The notes beneath the pieces were generated by a model. The model had not been told where the DNA came from, searched no databases, and saw only the letters and a program-made list of their open reading frames with translations. 64,000 bases of DNA from Natronosalvus rutilus (lineage in GTDB: Archaea > Halobacteriota > Halobacteria > Halobacteriales > Natrialbaceae). Positions 52,378 to 60,821 of the stretch are shown piece by piece. Made by a program: the position numbers and the translations under genes. Numbering within the stretch: the first letter of the stretch is position 1; each line of letters starts with the position of its first letter. Where the stretch lies: positions 2,895,451 through 2,959,450 of the forward strand of contig NZ_CP100355.1 in assembly GCF_024204665.1 (NCBI RefSeq), given 5' to 3'.

Positions 52378-52938
52378 ATGTCGGGGGACGGGGGCGGGGA
52401 CGAGAGTCCCACGGAAGGAGAGGCATTGTTCGATCTCGGAGCCGTCGTCGCGAGGCTCAGCGATCCGGACCCAGCGGTACGCGAACGGGGCGTGGCGACC
52501 GTGCGCCGAACCGTCGACAGGAATCCGTCGTCCTGCCTGCCGACGGTGCCGGTCCTCCGATCGATGCTCGGAGCGTCGACACCCGACGTCCACCGTGACG
52601 TCGCCTACTGCCTCGAGAAACTGGCCGCAGAGTCGCCCGACGACGTGGCCCCGTCGGTCCCGGCGGTCGTCGAGTTTCTCTCGAAATCGTCCAAATCGCT
52701 GGACGAGGAGACGACAAACCACCTCCTTGGGTGTCTGGAACGGGTCGCCGAGGAACGACCGAACGCGGTCGCCAGCCACGTGGAGACGGTCTCGGACAGA
52801 TTGCCGGATTCTGGTCAGGAGAGACTGGGGGTCACCCTCGAGTCGGACGCCAGCAGCGAACGCGAGGACGAGGTATCGAACGACGAACCCGCCTCGAGCG
52901 CCGCCCCCGAGCACGTGGTGAACTTTCACGTCAAGTAG
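52378..52938 (+). CDS. HEAT-repeat-like protein
   Basis: A 186-residue acidic protein. Residues about 20-145 contain three to four helical repeats (LSDPDPAVRERGVATVRRTV, VHRDVAYCLEKLAAESPDDV, LDEETTNHLLGCLERVAEER), the pattern of HEAT or ARM repeats. A disordered tail (about 150-186) ends HVVNFHVK. HEAT proteins usually bind partners, so it may be an adaptor. A weak ACTTATGC box lies about 33 nt upstream. It is divergent from tenA. Confidence 0.72.
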   Translation: MSGDGGGDESPTEGEALFDLGAVVARLSDPDPAVRERGVATVRRTVDRNPSSCLPTVPVLRSMLGASTPDVHRDVAYCLEKLAAESPDDVAPSVPAVVEFLSKSSKSLDEETTNHLLGCLERVAEERPNAVASHVETVSDRLPDSGQERLGVTLESDASSEREDEVSNDEPASSAAPEHVVNFHVK

Positions 52939-53088
52939 TCCGGAGTTGGGCAGTGTGCCTCTCGAGAACGGAGCGTTCAGACGGTGCTGTCATGGGAAGT
53001 CGCGCGACGCTGCCGTCACTGGGAGCCGTGCAAGCGGTGCCATCTCGGAAATATATTCGATGCCGTCATCACGGACCCGAATTGACGG

Positions 53089-53748
53089 CTACAGATTCAG
53101 CGGTCGATCGGCGGAGATACAATCGACGCCGCGGTATCCCAGTGCTCGAGCGAGAAGTTCGTGTTCGATCGACCAGGCGTGAACCTCGAGGCCGAGTGCC
53201 TTCGCTCGCGGCACCAGCCGGGTGAACAGACAGCGCCAGTAGTTCGCCCCGATAACGTCGCAGTCGAGTTCGATGGCAGTCGTCACCGGATGTTCGAGGT
53301 GGCGACTAGCCAGGAGGCCGGTCGGCTGGTCGGGATCGAGTTCGCGCACTCGTCGGAGCTCGGGGTGGAGAAACGAGGTCGTCACGACCCGGTTTTCGAC
53401 TCCCTCGAGCGCCTCGAGTACGTCCGCGGCGATGCCGAGTTCCTTCATCTCGAGGTTGACCTCGAGCGACGGTGGCAACGCCTCGAGGACCTCTTCGAGC
53501 GTCGGAATCGTGTCCTCGGAGTCCAGAACGGTGAGCGCTCGCAGTTCCTCGAGGGGTCGATCCGAGATGGCACCGGACTCGACGGTGACGCGCTCGAGCG
53601 TGTCGTCATGGAAGACGACGAGTTCGCCGGAGCCACACCGTCGAACGTCGAACTCGACGGCGTCGGCGTACTCCGCTGCCGATCGAATTGCGGTGATCGT
53701 ATTTTCGGGGGCCGATCGGGCGAATCCGCGGTGAGCGATGAGTCGCAT
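53089..53748 (-). CDS. Glycerophosphodiester phosphodiesterase
   Basis: A 219-residue GDPD TIM-barrel enzyme that cleaves glycerophosphodiesters to glycerol-3-phosphate and alcohol. Catalytic and metal motifs: LIAHRGFARSAPENT (His, Glu), VEFDVRRCGSGELVVFHDD (Glu, Asp, His) and LEVNLEMKE. The end WSIEHELLARALGYRGVDCISADRP is typical of the family. Start 53748 (MRLIAHRG) is chosen; the open frame reaching 54198 is antisense to an SDR gene and holds repeat-derived sequence. No signal peptide is present, so it is cytoplasmic. Confidence 0.92.
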   Translation of the reverse strand: MRLIAHRGFARSAPENTITAIRSAAEYADAVEFDVRRCGSGELVVFHDDTLERVTVESGAISDRPLEELRALTVLDSEDTIPTLEEVLEALPPSLEVNLEMKELGIAADVLEALEGVENRVVTTSFLHPELRRVRELDPDQPTGLLASRHLEHPVTTAIELDCDVIGANYWRCLFTRLVPRAKALGLEVHAWSIEHELLARALGYRGVDCISADRPLNL

Positions 53749-53822
53749 TGCCTGCGTGGACACACAGGACGAACGTGCTTGAAGTCTGCCCTGTCGGTTG
53801 GCGTCGTGGTCGTTTCGCACCG

Positions 53823-53930
53823 GAGTGTGATTTCGGTCGTTGCACCCTCGAGTGTGACCTTGGTCGATTCGCCCTCGAGTGCGATACCACTCTACGCGCC
53901 CTCTAGTTTGATTCGGCTGGGCGTGGATGG
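53823..53930. repeat. Degenerate 27-bp tandem repeats
   Basis: Units start at 53823, 53850 and 53877, with a weak fourth at 53904. Each begins GAGTGTGA or a close variant and most end GCCCTC. A still weaker unit may precede at 53796. It lies between the divergent GDPD and SDR genes. Period 27 is a multiple of three, but neither strand reads as a convincing protein. Confidence 0.6.
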
Positions 53931-53937
53931 TTCGCTC

Positions 53938-54651
53938 ATGTCGACACCGACACTCGAGTTCGACGGAACCGTCGCAGTCATCACGGGCGCCAGCGGTGCG
54001 CTCGGAAGCGCCGCAGTCGACCGCTTTCGGGACGCGGGCGCGACCGTCTGTGCCGTCGACGTCGTCGAACCCGACGACGAGGACGCCCAGCTCGACCTCG
54101 ACGCGGATACCCACTTCTACCAGGCCGACCTTACGGACGAATCCGCCGTCGAGTCCCTCGTCGAGACGGTACTCGACAATCACGGTCGGATCGATCACCT
54201 GCTAAACGTCGCCGGGACCTGGCGCGGCGGGAACCACGTCGAGGAGACGCCGCTCGAGGAGTTCGAACTGCTGGTCGACGTCAATCTCAAGTCGGCGTTC
54301 CTGGCGTCGAAACACGCCCTTCCACACCTGCATGAGACCGAAGGTGCCATCGTGAGTGTGAGCGCCCGCTCTGGGCTCGAGGGTGGGTCGGGCGATGGTC
54401 CCTACCGGATCACCAAGGCGGGCGTGAAAATCCTGACCGAGACGCTAGCGGAGGAAAATCGCGGGACGGTCAGGGCGAACTGCGTCCTCCCCAGCGTGAT
54501 CGATACGCCGGCCAACAGGGAGATGATGCCCGACGCGGATCACGACTCGTGGGTCGACCCGGCCGACATCGCCGCAGTCATGGCGTTTCTCTGTAGCGAC
54601 GGCGCCTCGGTGACCAGCGGTGCGGCCGTTCCGGTGTACGGCGAGGCCTGA
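53938..54651 (+). CDS. Short-chain dehydrogenase/reductase
   Basis: A 237-residue Rossmann-fold oxidoreductase. The cofactor motif is VITGASGALGSAAVDRF, NAD-binding Asp is in AVDVVEPDD, and NVAG is present in HLLNVAGTWRG. The catalytic Ser lies in IVSVSARSG, and Tyr and Lys are in GPYRITKAGV. The final GASVTSGAAVPVYGEA is typical. The substrate is not known. ATG 53938 follows the repeat region directly, so its promoter may overlap the repeats. Confidence 0.92.
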   Translation: MSTPTLEFDGTVAVITGASGALGSAAVDRFRDAGATVCAVDVVEPDDEDAQLDLDADTHFYQADLTDESAVESLVETVLDNHGRIDHLLNVAGTWRGGNHVEETPLEEFELLVDVNLKSAFLASKHALPHLHETEGAIVSVSARSGLEGGSGDGPYRITKAGVKILTETLAEENRGTVRANCVLPSVIDTPANREMMPDADHDSWVDPADIAAVMAFLCSDGASVTSGAAVPVYGEA

Positions 54652-54812
54652 CCGTTCGCGTTTCTCGAGACTCGAGTGAAGAGACCTTTTAAGCTTACTC
54701 GGAGCCGATCCGACCGTACGCGCAGGGCGGACCGAACGACGTGACATCAATTATCCGAACTGTTTTGCACCCCGACACTGTCTCGTGATATCGTACCACT
54801 GAGACCGAAGAG

Positions 54813-54821
54813 TTATTTATA
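54813..54821 (+). promoter_or_regulatory. TATA box of the liv operon
   Basis: TTATTTATA, about 39 nt before ATG 54856, so the message has a short leader or starts at GTG 54841. Confidence 0.55.
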
Positions 54822-54855
54822 CCTGCACTCGCTTGGTTACGTGATAGCTTCACAC

Positions 54856-55989
54856 ATGGGAGGTTCAGAATCACTAACTTGGGGAGCCCGCATACGCGAG
54901 CAGCCGTTTCTGTTCGTGGCGATTCTTGCGGGGGTGTTGCTGGTGTTCGACCTGATAGCCAAACTCGCAGGGTTCGAAATACCGATAATCGGCGGGCGAA
55001 CGTTCGGTGGGCAATTGACGTTCGGGCAATTTAGGGGGCTCGTCTGGAACGGTCTCGTCGTCGGCCTCATCTTCGGGCTCGCCGGCATCGGACTCTCGAT
55101 GACGTACAGCATACTCAACTTCGCGAACTTTTCTCACGGTGACCTGGTGACGACTGGTGCGTTCACCGGCTGGGGGGCCGCGCTGCTCGTTGCCGGCTGG
55201 GGCGTTACTGACGCGGGCTACCTGCTGCTGGTACGACCTGTCTCCGGAGCGAACCCGAACGAGATCGGCGCCTCGATTGTCCAGGCCCCGCTCGGAATAC
55301 TCCTTGGCGTTATCGTCGCGGCCGTCGCGACCGTGCTCGTCGCCGTCGTGATCGACCGCCTCGTCTACAGGCCGATGCGTGACCGTGGTGGCATCCCGCT
55401 GTTGATCGCCAGCATCGGGGCGGCACTGGCACTCCGGTACCTGATCCAGCTGGTTTACGGCGGCCGGAGTCGTGGGATCACCGCTCCGATTCAGGGCGAC
55501 AACCCGGAGATTTTCGGCCTGGCGTTCGACCCCCATGAGGTCTCGCTAGTCGTCGTCGCGGTCGGACTGATGCTCGGCATGCACTTCATGCTCCAGCGGA
55601 CGAAACTCGGCAAGGCGATGCGCGCGATGGCCGACAACAAGGACCTCGCGCTCGTCACCGGGATCCCGACCGAGCGCGTCGTCACCGCGACCTGGGTCAT
55701 CGGCGGTGCGCTCGCCGGCGTCTCCGGCTACCTGTACGTCCTCGAGCGCGGTACAATCGAGTTCAACATCGGCTGGTTCCTCCTGCTGTTCATCTTCGCC
55801 GCGGTCATCCTCGGTGGGATTGGCTCGATCTACGGCGCCATCGCCGGCGGCTTCGTCATCGGGTTCGTCCACGAGATGTCGCTCATCTGGATTCCCTCGG
55901 ACTTCAACGCCGCCGCGGCGTTCGTCATCATGATTCTGGTCCTGCTCTATCGACCGCAGGGCATCTTTGGCGGGGTGACGACCGCATGA
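54856..55989 (+). CDS. livH: Branched-chain amino acid ABC permease LivH
   Basis: A 377-residue membrane protein (382 if GTG 54841 is used), first gene of the livHMGF operon for uptake of branched-chain or related amino acids. About eight to nine transmembrane segments are visible. GIGLSMTYSILNFANFSHGD is the LivH signature, and MRAMADNKDLALVTGIPTERV is the EAA-like cytoplasmic loop that contacts the ATPases. The end IMILVLLYRPQGIFG is the family C-terminus. The stop overlaps livM by ATGA. Confidence 0.93.
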   Translation: MGGSESLTWGARIREQPFLFVAILAGVLLVFDLIAKLAGFEIPIIGGRTFGGQLTFGQFRGLVWNGLVVGLIFGLAGIGLSMTYSILNFANFSHGDLVTTGAFTGWGAALLVAGWGVTDAGYLLLVRPVSGANPNEIGASIVQAPLGILLGVIVAAVATVLVAVVIDRLVYRPMRDRGGIPLLIASIGAALALRYLIQLVYGGRSRGITAPIQGDNPEIFGLAFDPHEVSLVVVAVGLMLGMHFMLQRTKLGKAMRAMADNKDLALVTGIPTERVVTATWVIGGALAGVSGYLYVLERGTIEFNIGWFLLLFIFAAVILGGIGSIYGAIAGGFVIGFVHEMSLIWIPSDFNAAAAFVIMILVLLYRPQGIFGGVTTA

Positions 55990-57317
55990 GCGTCGAAACC
56001 GAGAGCGGACCGCCCGGAGCAGACGACGCCTCGAGCGGGGGCGACCCGTCGACCGTTCGCGAGGTGCTGGCCCGGGAACTGGCCGCGACCGACTTCCGGA
56101 TCATCCTGGTCACGCTCCTCGGCGTGTACGCGCTGTTCGCCGTGTTCACGTTCCTGGGCGGCGGCGGTCTGAATACCCTCGGCTCGACGTGGGTGCAGCT
56201 CACGTTCTGGTTCGCGGCCTACGCCGTCCTCGCCCTGGCGTTGAACCTCCAGTGGGGGTACACGGGGCTGTTCAACATCGGTGTCGCGGGCTTCATGGCC
56301 GTCGGCGTCTACACGATGGCGATGCTCTCGACGTCGCCGGAGGCGATTTCGGGAATGGGGCTCGGCCTCCCGCTCGTCGTCGGTGTTATCGGTGGCATGA
56401 CCGCCGCAGCGCTCGTCGGACTCATCGCCGCCGTCCCCGCGTTGCGACTTCGTGCGGACTACCTCGCCATCGTCACGCTCGGCCTCTCCGAAATCATCCG
56501 ACTGACGGCCAACTCCAAGACGCTTTCTGACTGGACGATGGAGACGTTCGGGTTCGGAACCGGCGGCGGTAGCGGAACGGACCTCCCCGCTCGGCCGACC
56601 GACTCCCTGACCAACGAGTACCTCCTGCCGGTGGTCCAGGGCTCCGGTCTCGAGATCACCGATGCGGTCGTCAGACGGTTTATGTGGGTCCTCGCGATGA
56701 TCGGCTTCGTCATCGTCATCTACTGGCTCCTCGCCAGAGTGGGGAACTCTCCGTTCGGACGAGTGCTGAAAGCAATCCGTGAGGACGAACTCGTGGCGCA
56801 ATCGCTCGGGAAGGACACGCGGTGGTTCAAGATCAAGGTCTTCATGCTCGGGTGCGCGCTGATGGGACTGGGCGGCATCCTCTGGCAGGGTTCGCGAGGC
56901 TACGTCAGTCCGAACTCGTTCATGCCGATCGTCACCTTCTACGTGTTCATCGCCGTCATCGTCGGCGGGTCGGGTTCGAACACGGGAAGCGTGGTCGGGT
57001 CGATTCTCTTCGTCGGCCTCCTGTTCGAGGGGCCGCGAACGGTCGCGAGCCTCTTTTCCAATGCAGTCGAGCTCGGCGCGGTTCCCAGCACGTTCGCCGG
57101 GGCGGTCGAACCGCTTGCCGTCTTCAACTTCGCGCCGCTGCTCGCGTACCTGTTCGAAAACATCTCGGCGCTCCGGTTCGTGCTGCTCGGGATCGTTCTG
57201 ATCCTCATCATGCAGTACCGCCCCGACGGCGTCCTCGGCCACCGCACCGAGTCGGCTGCGGCCATCGACCTGGGCCGAAACGGGTCGGCTCCCGCTAGAG
57301 GTGACGACAATGAGTGA
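55986..57317 (+). CDS. livM: Branched-chain amino acid ABC permease LivM
   Basis: A 443-residue permease. After an acidic N-terminus (about 1-30), about ten transmembrane segments follow. LALNLQWGYTGLFNIGVAGFM and LRADYLAIVTLGLSEIIRLT are LivM signatures. The cytoplasmic loop GRVLKAIREDELVAQSLGKD is the ATPase contact. Compared with bacterial LivM it has a larger loop (about 178-225). It overlaps livG by 8 nt, and the tail (VLGHRTESAAAIDLGRNG) is polar. Confidence 0.93.
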   Translation: MSVETESGPPGADDASSGGDPSTVREVLARELAATDFRIILVTLLGVYALFAVFTFLGGGGLNTLGSTWVQLTFWFAAYAVLALALNLQWGYTGLFNIGVAGFMAVGVYTMAMLSTSPEAISGMGLGLPLVVGVIGGMTAAALVGLIAAVPALRLRADYLAIVTLGLSEIIRLTANSKTLSDWTMETFGFGTGGGSGTDLPARPTDSLTNEYLLPVVQGSGLEITDAVVRRFMWVLAMIGFVIVIYWLLARVGNSPFGRVLKAIREDELVAQSLGKDTRWFKIKVFMLGCALMGLGGILWQGSRGYVSPNSFMPIVTFYVFIAVIVGGSGSNTGSVVGSILFVGLLFEGPRTVASLFSNAVELGAVPSTFAGAVEPLAVFNFAPLLAYLFENISALRFVLLGIVLILIMQYRPDGVLGHRTESAAAIDLGRNGSAPARGDDNE

Positions 57318-58161
57318 CGCGACCAGAACTGACACGGCGACGAAGGGGACCGAGACGCACGAATCGGCTGCGAGCGACGAAACCGCCGACGGCATCCCAC
57401 TCCGCGTCGAGAACCTGCGAAAGACGTTCGGCGGCATCGTCGCCGTCGACGACGCGACCTTCGAGGTCGAGGCCGGATCGCTCACCGGACTCATCGGTCC
57501 GAACGGCGCCGGCAAATCGACGACGTTCAACTGCATCGCCGGCGCTCACGCACCCGACTCGGGCACGGTCACGTTCCAGGGCGAGAACATCACAGGTCTC
57601 CGCCCCGAACAGATCGCCAACCGGGGCCTCGTTCGGACGTTCCAGATCGCGCGCGAACTCGAGGAGATGACCGTCCTCGAGAACCTGATGCTCGCCCCGA
57701 AGGGACAACGCGGCGAATCGCTCTGGCGCTCGGTGACCCCGTTCGCCCGCGGCGAGGTCGTCGATCAGGAACTCGAGATTCGCGAGCGAGTCTGGGAGAT
57801 GCTCGAGTTCTTCGAGATCGACCACATCGCCCACCACGAGGCCGGAACGCTCTCTGGCGGCCAGCGAAAGCTCCTCGAGATGGCCCGGGCGTTGATGACC
57901 GACCCGGACATGGTGTTGCTCGACGAACCGCTCGCGGGCGTCAACCCGACGCTCGAGGAGAAGTTGCTCGAGCGGATTCACGAACTGCGCGGGCAGGGGT
58001 ACACGTTCCTGCTCGTCGAGCACGACATGGACGTCATCATGGAGAACTGCGAGCACGTCATCGTGATGCACCAGGGGTCGGTGCTGGCCGAGGGTGAACC
58101 GGAAGCGGTGCAGCAAAACGAACGCGTGATCCAGGCGTACCTGGGGGAGATGGACGTATGA
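57310..58161 (+). CDS. livG: Branched-chain amino acid ABC ATPase LivG
   Basis: A 283-residue ATPase. Walker A is GPNGAGKSTTF near residue 63, the signature is GTLSGGQRKLLEMARAL, and Walker B is MVLLDEPLAGVNPT; the H-loop is LLVEHDMDVI. An acidic N-terminal extension (about 1-28) is typical of haloarchaeal proteins. ATG 57310 is chosen over 57301, since both overlap livM. It overlaps livF by ATGA. Confidence 0.94.
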   Translation: MSDATRTDTATKGTETHESAASDETADGIPLRVENLRKTFGGIVAVDDATFEVEAGSLTGLIGPNGAGKSTTFNCIAGAHAPDSGTVTFQGENITGLRPEQIANRGLVRTFQIARELEEMTVLENLMLAPKGQRGESLWRSVTPFARGEVVDQELEIRERVWEMLEFFEIDHIAHHEAGTLSGGQRKLLEMARALMTDPDMVLLDEPLAGVNPTLEEKLLERIHELRGQGYTFLLVEHDMDVIMENCEHVIVMHQGSVLAEGEPEAVQQNERVIQAYLGEMDV

Positions 58162-59006
58162 GTGCCGATCAGCCAGAGTCACAGACACAGACGGCCGAAA
58201 CCGAGGCGAACCGATCGACCGAACCGACGGCGGGTGGCGAAAGCGATAGCGATGGCGACGGGGTCTCCGCGCTCCGGGACCCGCTGGCGACCGTCCCCGA
58301 GGAGACCATCCTCACCGTGCGCGACCTCGACGCCGGCTACGGCGACCTGCAGATTCTGACCGACGTCGACCTCGACGTCGGCGAGGGCGAGTACGTGACC
58401 ATCGTCGGCCCGAACGGCGCCGGCAAGTCGACGGTCATGAAGTCGGTGTTCGGCCTGACGACCTACATGGGCGGCTCGATCACCTTCCAGGACGAAGAGA
58501 TTCACCCTCTCGATCCCGAGGATATCATCCACAAGGGCATCAGCTACGTCCCCCAGAACGAGAACATCTTCGGGACGCTCACGGTCGAGGAGAACCTCGA
58601 GATGGGTGCGTACATTCTCGACTCGGTGCCCGAGGATCGACTCGAGGCCGTCTACGAACGGTTCCCGGTGCTTCGAGAGCGCAAGGACCAGAAGGCCGGA
58701 ACGATGTCCGGCGGGCAGCGACAGATGGTCGCGATGGGACGGGCGCTGATGCTCGACCCCGACCTGCTGCTGCTAGACGAACCGTCGGCCGGCCTCGCCC
58801 CCGACCTGGTCCAGGACATGTTCGACCGGATCGACCGGATCAACGACGACGGGACGGCAATCTTGATGGTCGAGCAGAACGCCAAAACCGCGCTCAGGCG
58901 CTGTGATCGAGGCTACGTGCTCGCCCAGGGTGAAAACAGCTACACGGACACCGGAGACCGGTTGCTGGCCGACGACGAGGTGCGCCAGCAGTTCCTCGGC
59001 GGGTGA
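58158..59006 (+). CDS. livF: Branched-chain amino acid ABC ATPase LivF
   Basis: A 282-residue ATPase, last gene of the operon. Walker A is GPNGAGKSTVM near residue 93, the signature is GTMSGGQRQMVAMGRAL, and Walker B is LLLLDEPSAGLAP, the shorter LivF version. The N-terminal 45 residues are an acidic, disordered extension. The ATPase pair LivG-LivF drives transport through LivHM. A T6 run at 59031-59036 follows and may end the operon. Confidence 0.94.
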   Translation: MSADQPESQTQTAETEANRSTEPTAGGESDSDGDGVSALRDPLATVPEETILTVRDLDAGYGDLQILTDVDLDVGEGEYVTIVGPNGAGKSTVMKSVFGLTTYMGGSITFQDEEIHPLDPEDIIHKGISYVPQNENIFGTLTVEENLEMGAYILDSVPEDRLEAVYERFPVLRERKDQKAGTMSGGQRQMVAMGRALMLDPDLLLLDEPSAGLAPDLVQDMFDRIDRINDDGTAILMVEQNAKTALRRCDRGYVLAQGENSYTDTGDRLLADDEVRQQFLGG

Positions 59007-59030
59007 GCGGGACCGACTCGACGAGTACGC

Positions 59031-59036
59031 TTTTTT
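59031..59036 (+). terminator. T-tract after livF
   Basis: TTTTTT after a GC-rich stretch, 25 nt beyond the livF stop; a likely end for the + strand operon. Confidence 0.5.
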
Positions 59037-59152
59037 GCCGTCGTTCGACAGCCTGGACGTGACGCTCGAGTCCTCCGTGCCGTCTCGTGTCGCCGTCGTG
59101 TCGTCAGGCCGACGTGGACTCGAGACGCGAGGCTCAAAGGTGATCGAGCGTC

Positions 59153-59158
59153 AAAAAA
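59153..59158 (-). terminator. T-tract after livJ
   Basis: Six T on the minus strand, 20 nt beyond the stop of the binding-protein gene. With 59031-59036 it forms a two-sided end for convergent genes. Confidence 0.5.
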
Positions 59159-59178
59159 TCGACGGCGACCGATCGGCC

Positions 59179-60510
59179 TTATTCGGCCTCGTAGTCGATC
59201 GTATCCTGCACCTCGAGACCGCCGCCCTGGTAGCGCATGACGTCGTACGAGGCGCTCACCACGTCGCCGTTCTCGTCGAAGTCGACGGGCGAAGACGCGC
59301 CAACGTAGTTAATCTCCTCGCCACCGGCAACTGCAGCGGCGGCGTCGGCGAGTTCGCTCGGACCGTACTCGGTTCCTTCGGGGTTCGCGACCTCGGGGAT
59401 GGCGTCACGAATCGCCGTGCCGTCAGCCTCGTCGCCACCCACGGCGACCGTCGCGAGGGTGATGACGGCCGCGGCGTCGTAGGCCTGTCCGTTGAAGACG
59501 CCGGGTTCGGAGCCGAATTCCTCCTCGTAGCGGTCCGCGAAGAAGTCCGCACCCGGGCCAGCCGAACTCGGTGCGGTACCCCAGACGTCTTCCATGTCGT
59601 TTCCGACCTCGCCGGGCAACGTGTCGTCGATGAGGCCGTCGGGGACGATGACCTGTCCGTCCCAGTCGGACGCGTAGTCGCTGTAGTAATCCCGGAAAAG
59701 CGTGATGCCGGACTGGGGGAAGCCGACGACCATTAGCACGTCCGGTTCGCCGCTGAGGGCGTCCCCGAGCTGTGAACTGTAGGTCGACTGCTCGGCTTCG
59801 AAGGACACCTGGTTGGTGACCTCGCCGCCGGCTTCCTCGAACGCGGAGGCGTACGAGGACTCGAGCGCCTGTCCGTAGTCGTCGTTCAGATAGAGCGTCG
59901 CGGTCGAACTTCCCTCCATCTGGTTCATCACGACGTCGGACATGACGGGGCCCTGCAGCGCGTCGCTCGGACACGTCCGGAAGATGTACCCGTCGTCCTC
60001 GAGGTCCGTCACCGCGGGGGAGGTCGACGCCGGCGAGATGCCGACGACCTGATTTGGGATAAAGGCGCTGCGAGTGACCTGCATATTAACGTTCGAGGCT
60101 GCGGGACCGACGACGGCCGGCATACCGGCGTCGACGAGGTTCTGGGCGGCCGACTGCCCGGCGGAGGGCTGAGTCTCCGTGTCCCCCGTCTGGACGTCGA
60201 ACTCAAGGCTGCCCGAAAGCTGGCTTTCGACCAGCAGCGCTCCGTCCCGGATCGGTCCGCCGAGGCTCCCCAGGTCACCCGTTTCGGGCATCAGTACGCC
60301 GTATCTGACCGTTCCGCTGTAGTCGATCTCGGCGCCGCCGTTGCCGTCGTCAGTGTCGTTGCCGTTTCCGTTGCCAGTGTCGTTGCCGTTGCCACCGTTA
60401 CCACCGTTGCCATCGCCGTTCCCCTGGGCATCGAGGCAACCAGCAACACCGAGTGCACCTGCTACACCGATACCGGTTAGCACCTTCCGTCTTGGTAGCT
60501 TCTGTACCAT
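59179..60510 (-). CDS. livJ: Branched-chain amino acid ABC substrate-binding lipoprotein
   Basis: A 443-residue exported binding protein for the Liv transporter. MVQKLPRRKVLTGIGVAGAL then GVAGC is a Tat signal with lipobox (Cys near residue 25). A Gly/Asn/Asp spacer (about 26-60) leads to a Leu/Ile/Val-binding fold (about 65-420), with TVRYGVLMPETGDLGSLGGP, GPAASNVNMQVTRS and FRTCPSDALQGPVMSD. It captures amino acids and passes them to LivHM. It is convergent with livHMGF. The ATG at 60510 gives the signal a normal length. Confidence 0.92.
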   Translation of the reverse strand: MVQKLPRRKVLTGIGVAGALGVAGCLDAQGNGDGNGGNGGNGNDTGNGNGNDTDDGNGGAEIDYSGTVRYGVLMPETGDLGSLGGPIRDGALLVESQLSGSLEFDVQTGDTETQPSAGQSAAQNLVDAGMPAVVGPAASNVNMQVTRSAFIPNQVVGISPASTSPAVTDLEDDGYIFRTCPSDALQGPVMSDVVMNQMEGSSTATLYLNDDYGQALESSYASAFEEAGGEVTNQVSFEAEQSTYSSQLGDALSGEPDVLMVVGFPQSGITLFRDYYSDYASDWDGQVIVPDGLIDDTLPGEVGNDMEDVWGTAPSSAGPGADFFADRYEEEFGSEPGVFNGQAYDAAAVITLATVAVGGDEADGTAIRDAIPEVANPEGTEYGPSELADAAAAVAGGEEINYVGASSPVDFDENGDVVSASYDVMRYQGGGLEVQDTIDYEAE

Positions 60511-60821
60511 GTTCCTTGATATCGCGGGGGATACAAAGACTTTATGCGTGTAATTGATCATGTCCCGATATTTTACTCCCCCATCGTGGTAATACCGTTC
60601 TCGAGGGGAGGTCGACGCGTCCAGTTTTTGCTGACACTATCGTTGCCAAGAATGGACCTCGAGAAGGTGGAGCAATGGAGTAGCTACACTGGACGGGAAA
60701 CTGGAGGGTGCTGCTGTGGGCGTCAGACGGCGGCTGCCTGGTAACAAATGGCCATCCCAGAACGCTTTTTGTGCCCCTGGCCGTTCCCTCGGGCAATGAG
60801 CGGCCACGGGTGGAATGACCG
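60511..60821. other. Intergenic region between livJ and pccB
   Basis: No gene is seen in this stretch. Upstream of livJ there is CATAAAGTC (about 60537-60546) that could be its box A. A T5 run (CTTTTTGTG, about 60764-60771) lies near the pccB side. Otherwise it holds no repeat or RNA structure that I can recognise. Confidence 0.4.

Noticed and set aside
53823-53930. CRISPR-like array
   Set aside because: The 27-bp units abut directly with no spacers and diverge from unit to unit, and no cas genes are near.
53749-54198. N-terminal extension of the GDPD protein to 54198
   Set aside because: The extension is repeat-derived and antisense to an SDR gene. MRLIAHRG at 53748 is the normal family start.
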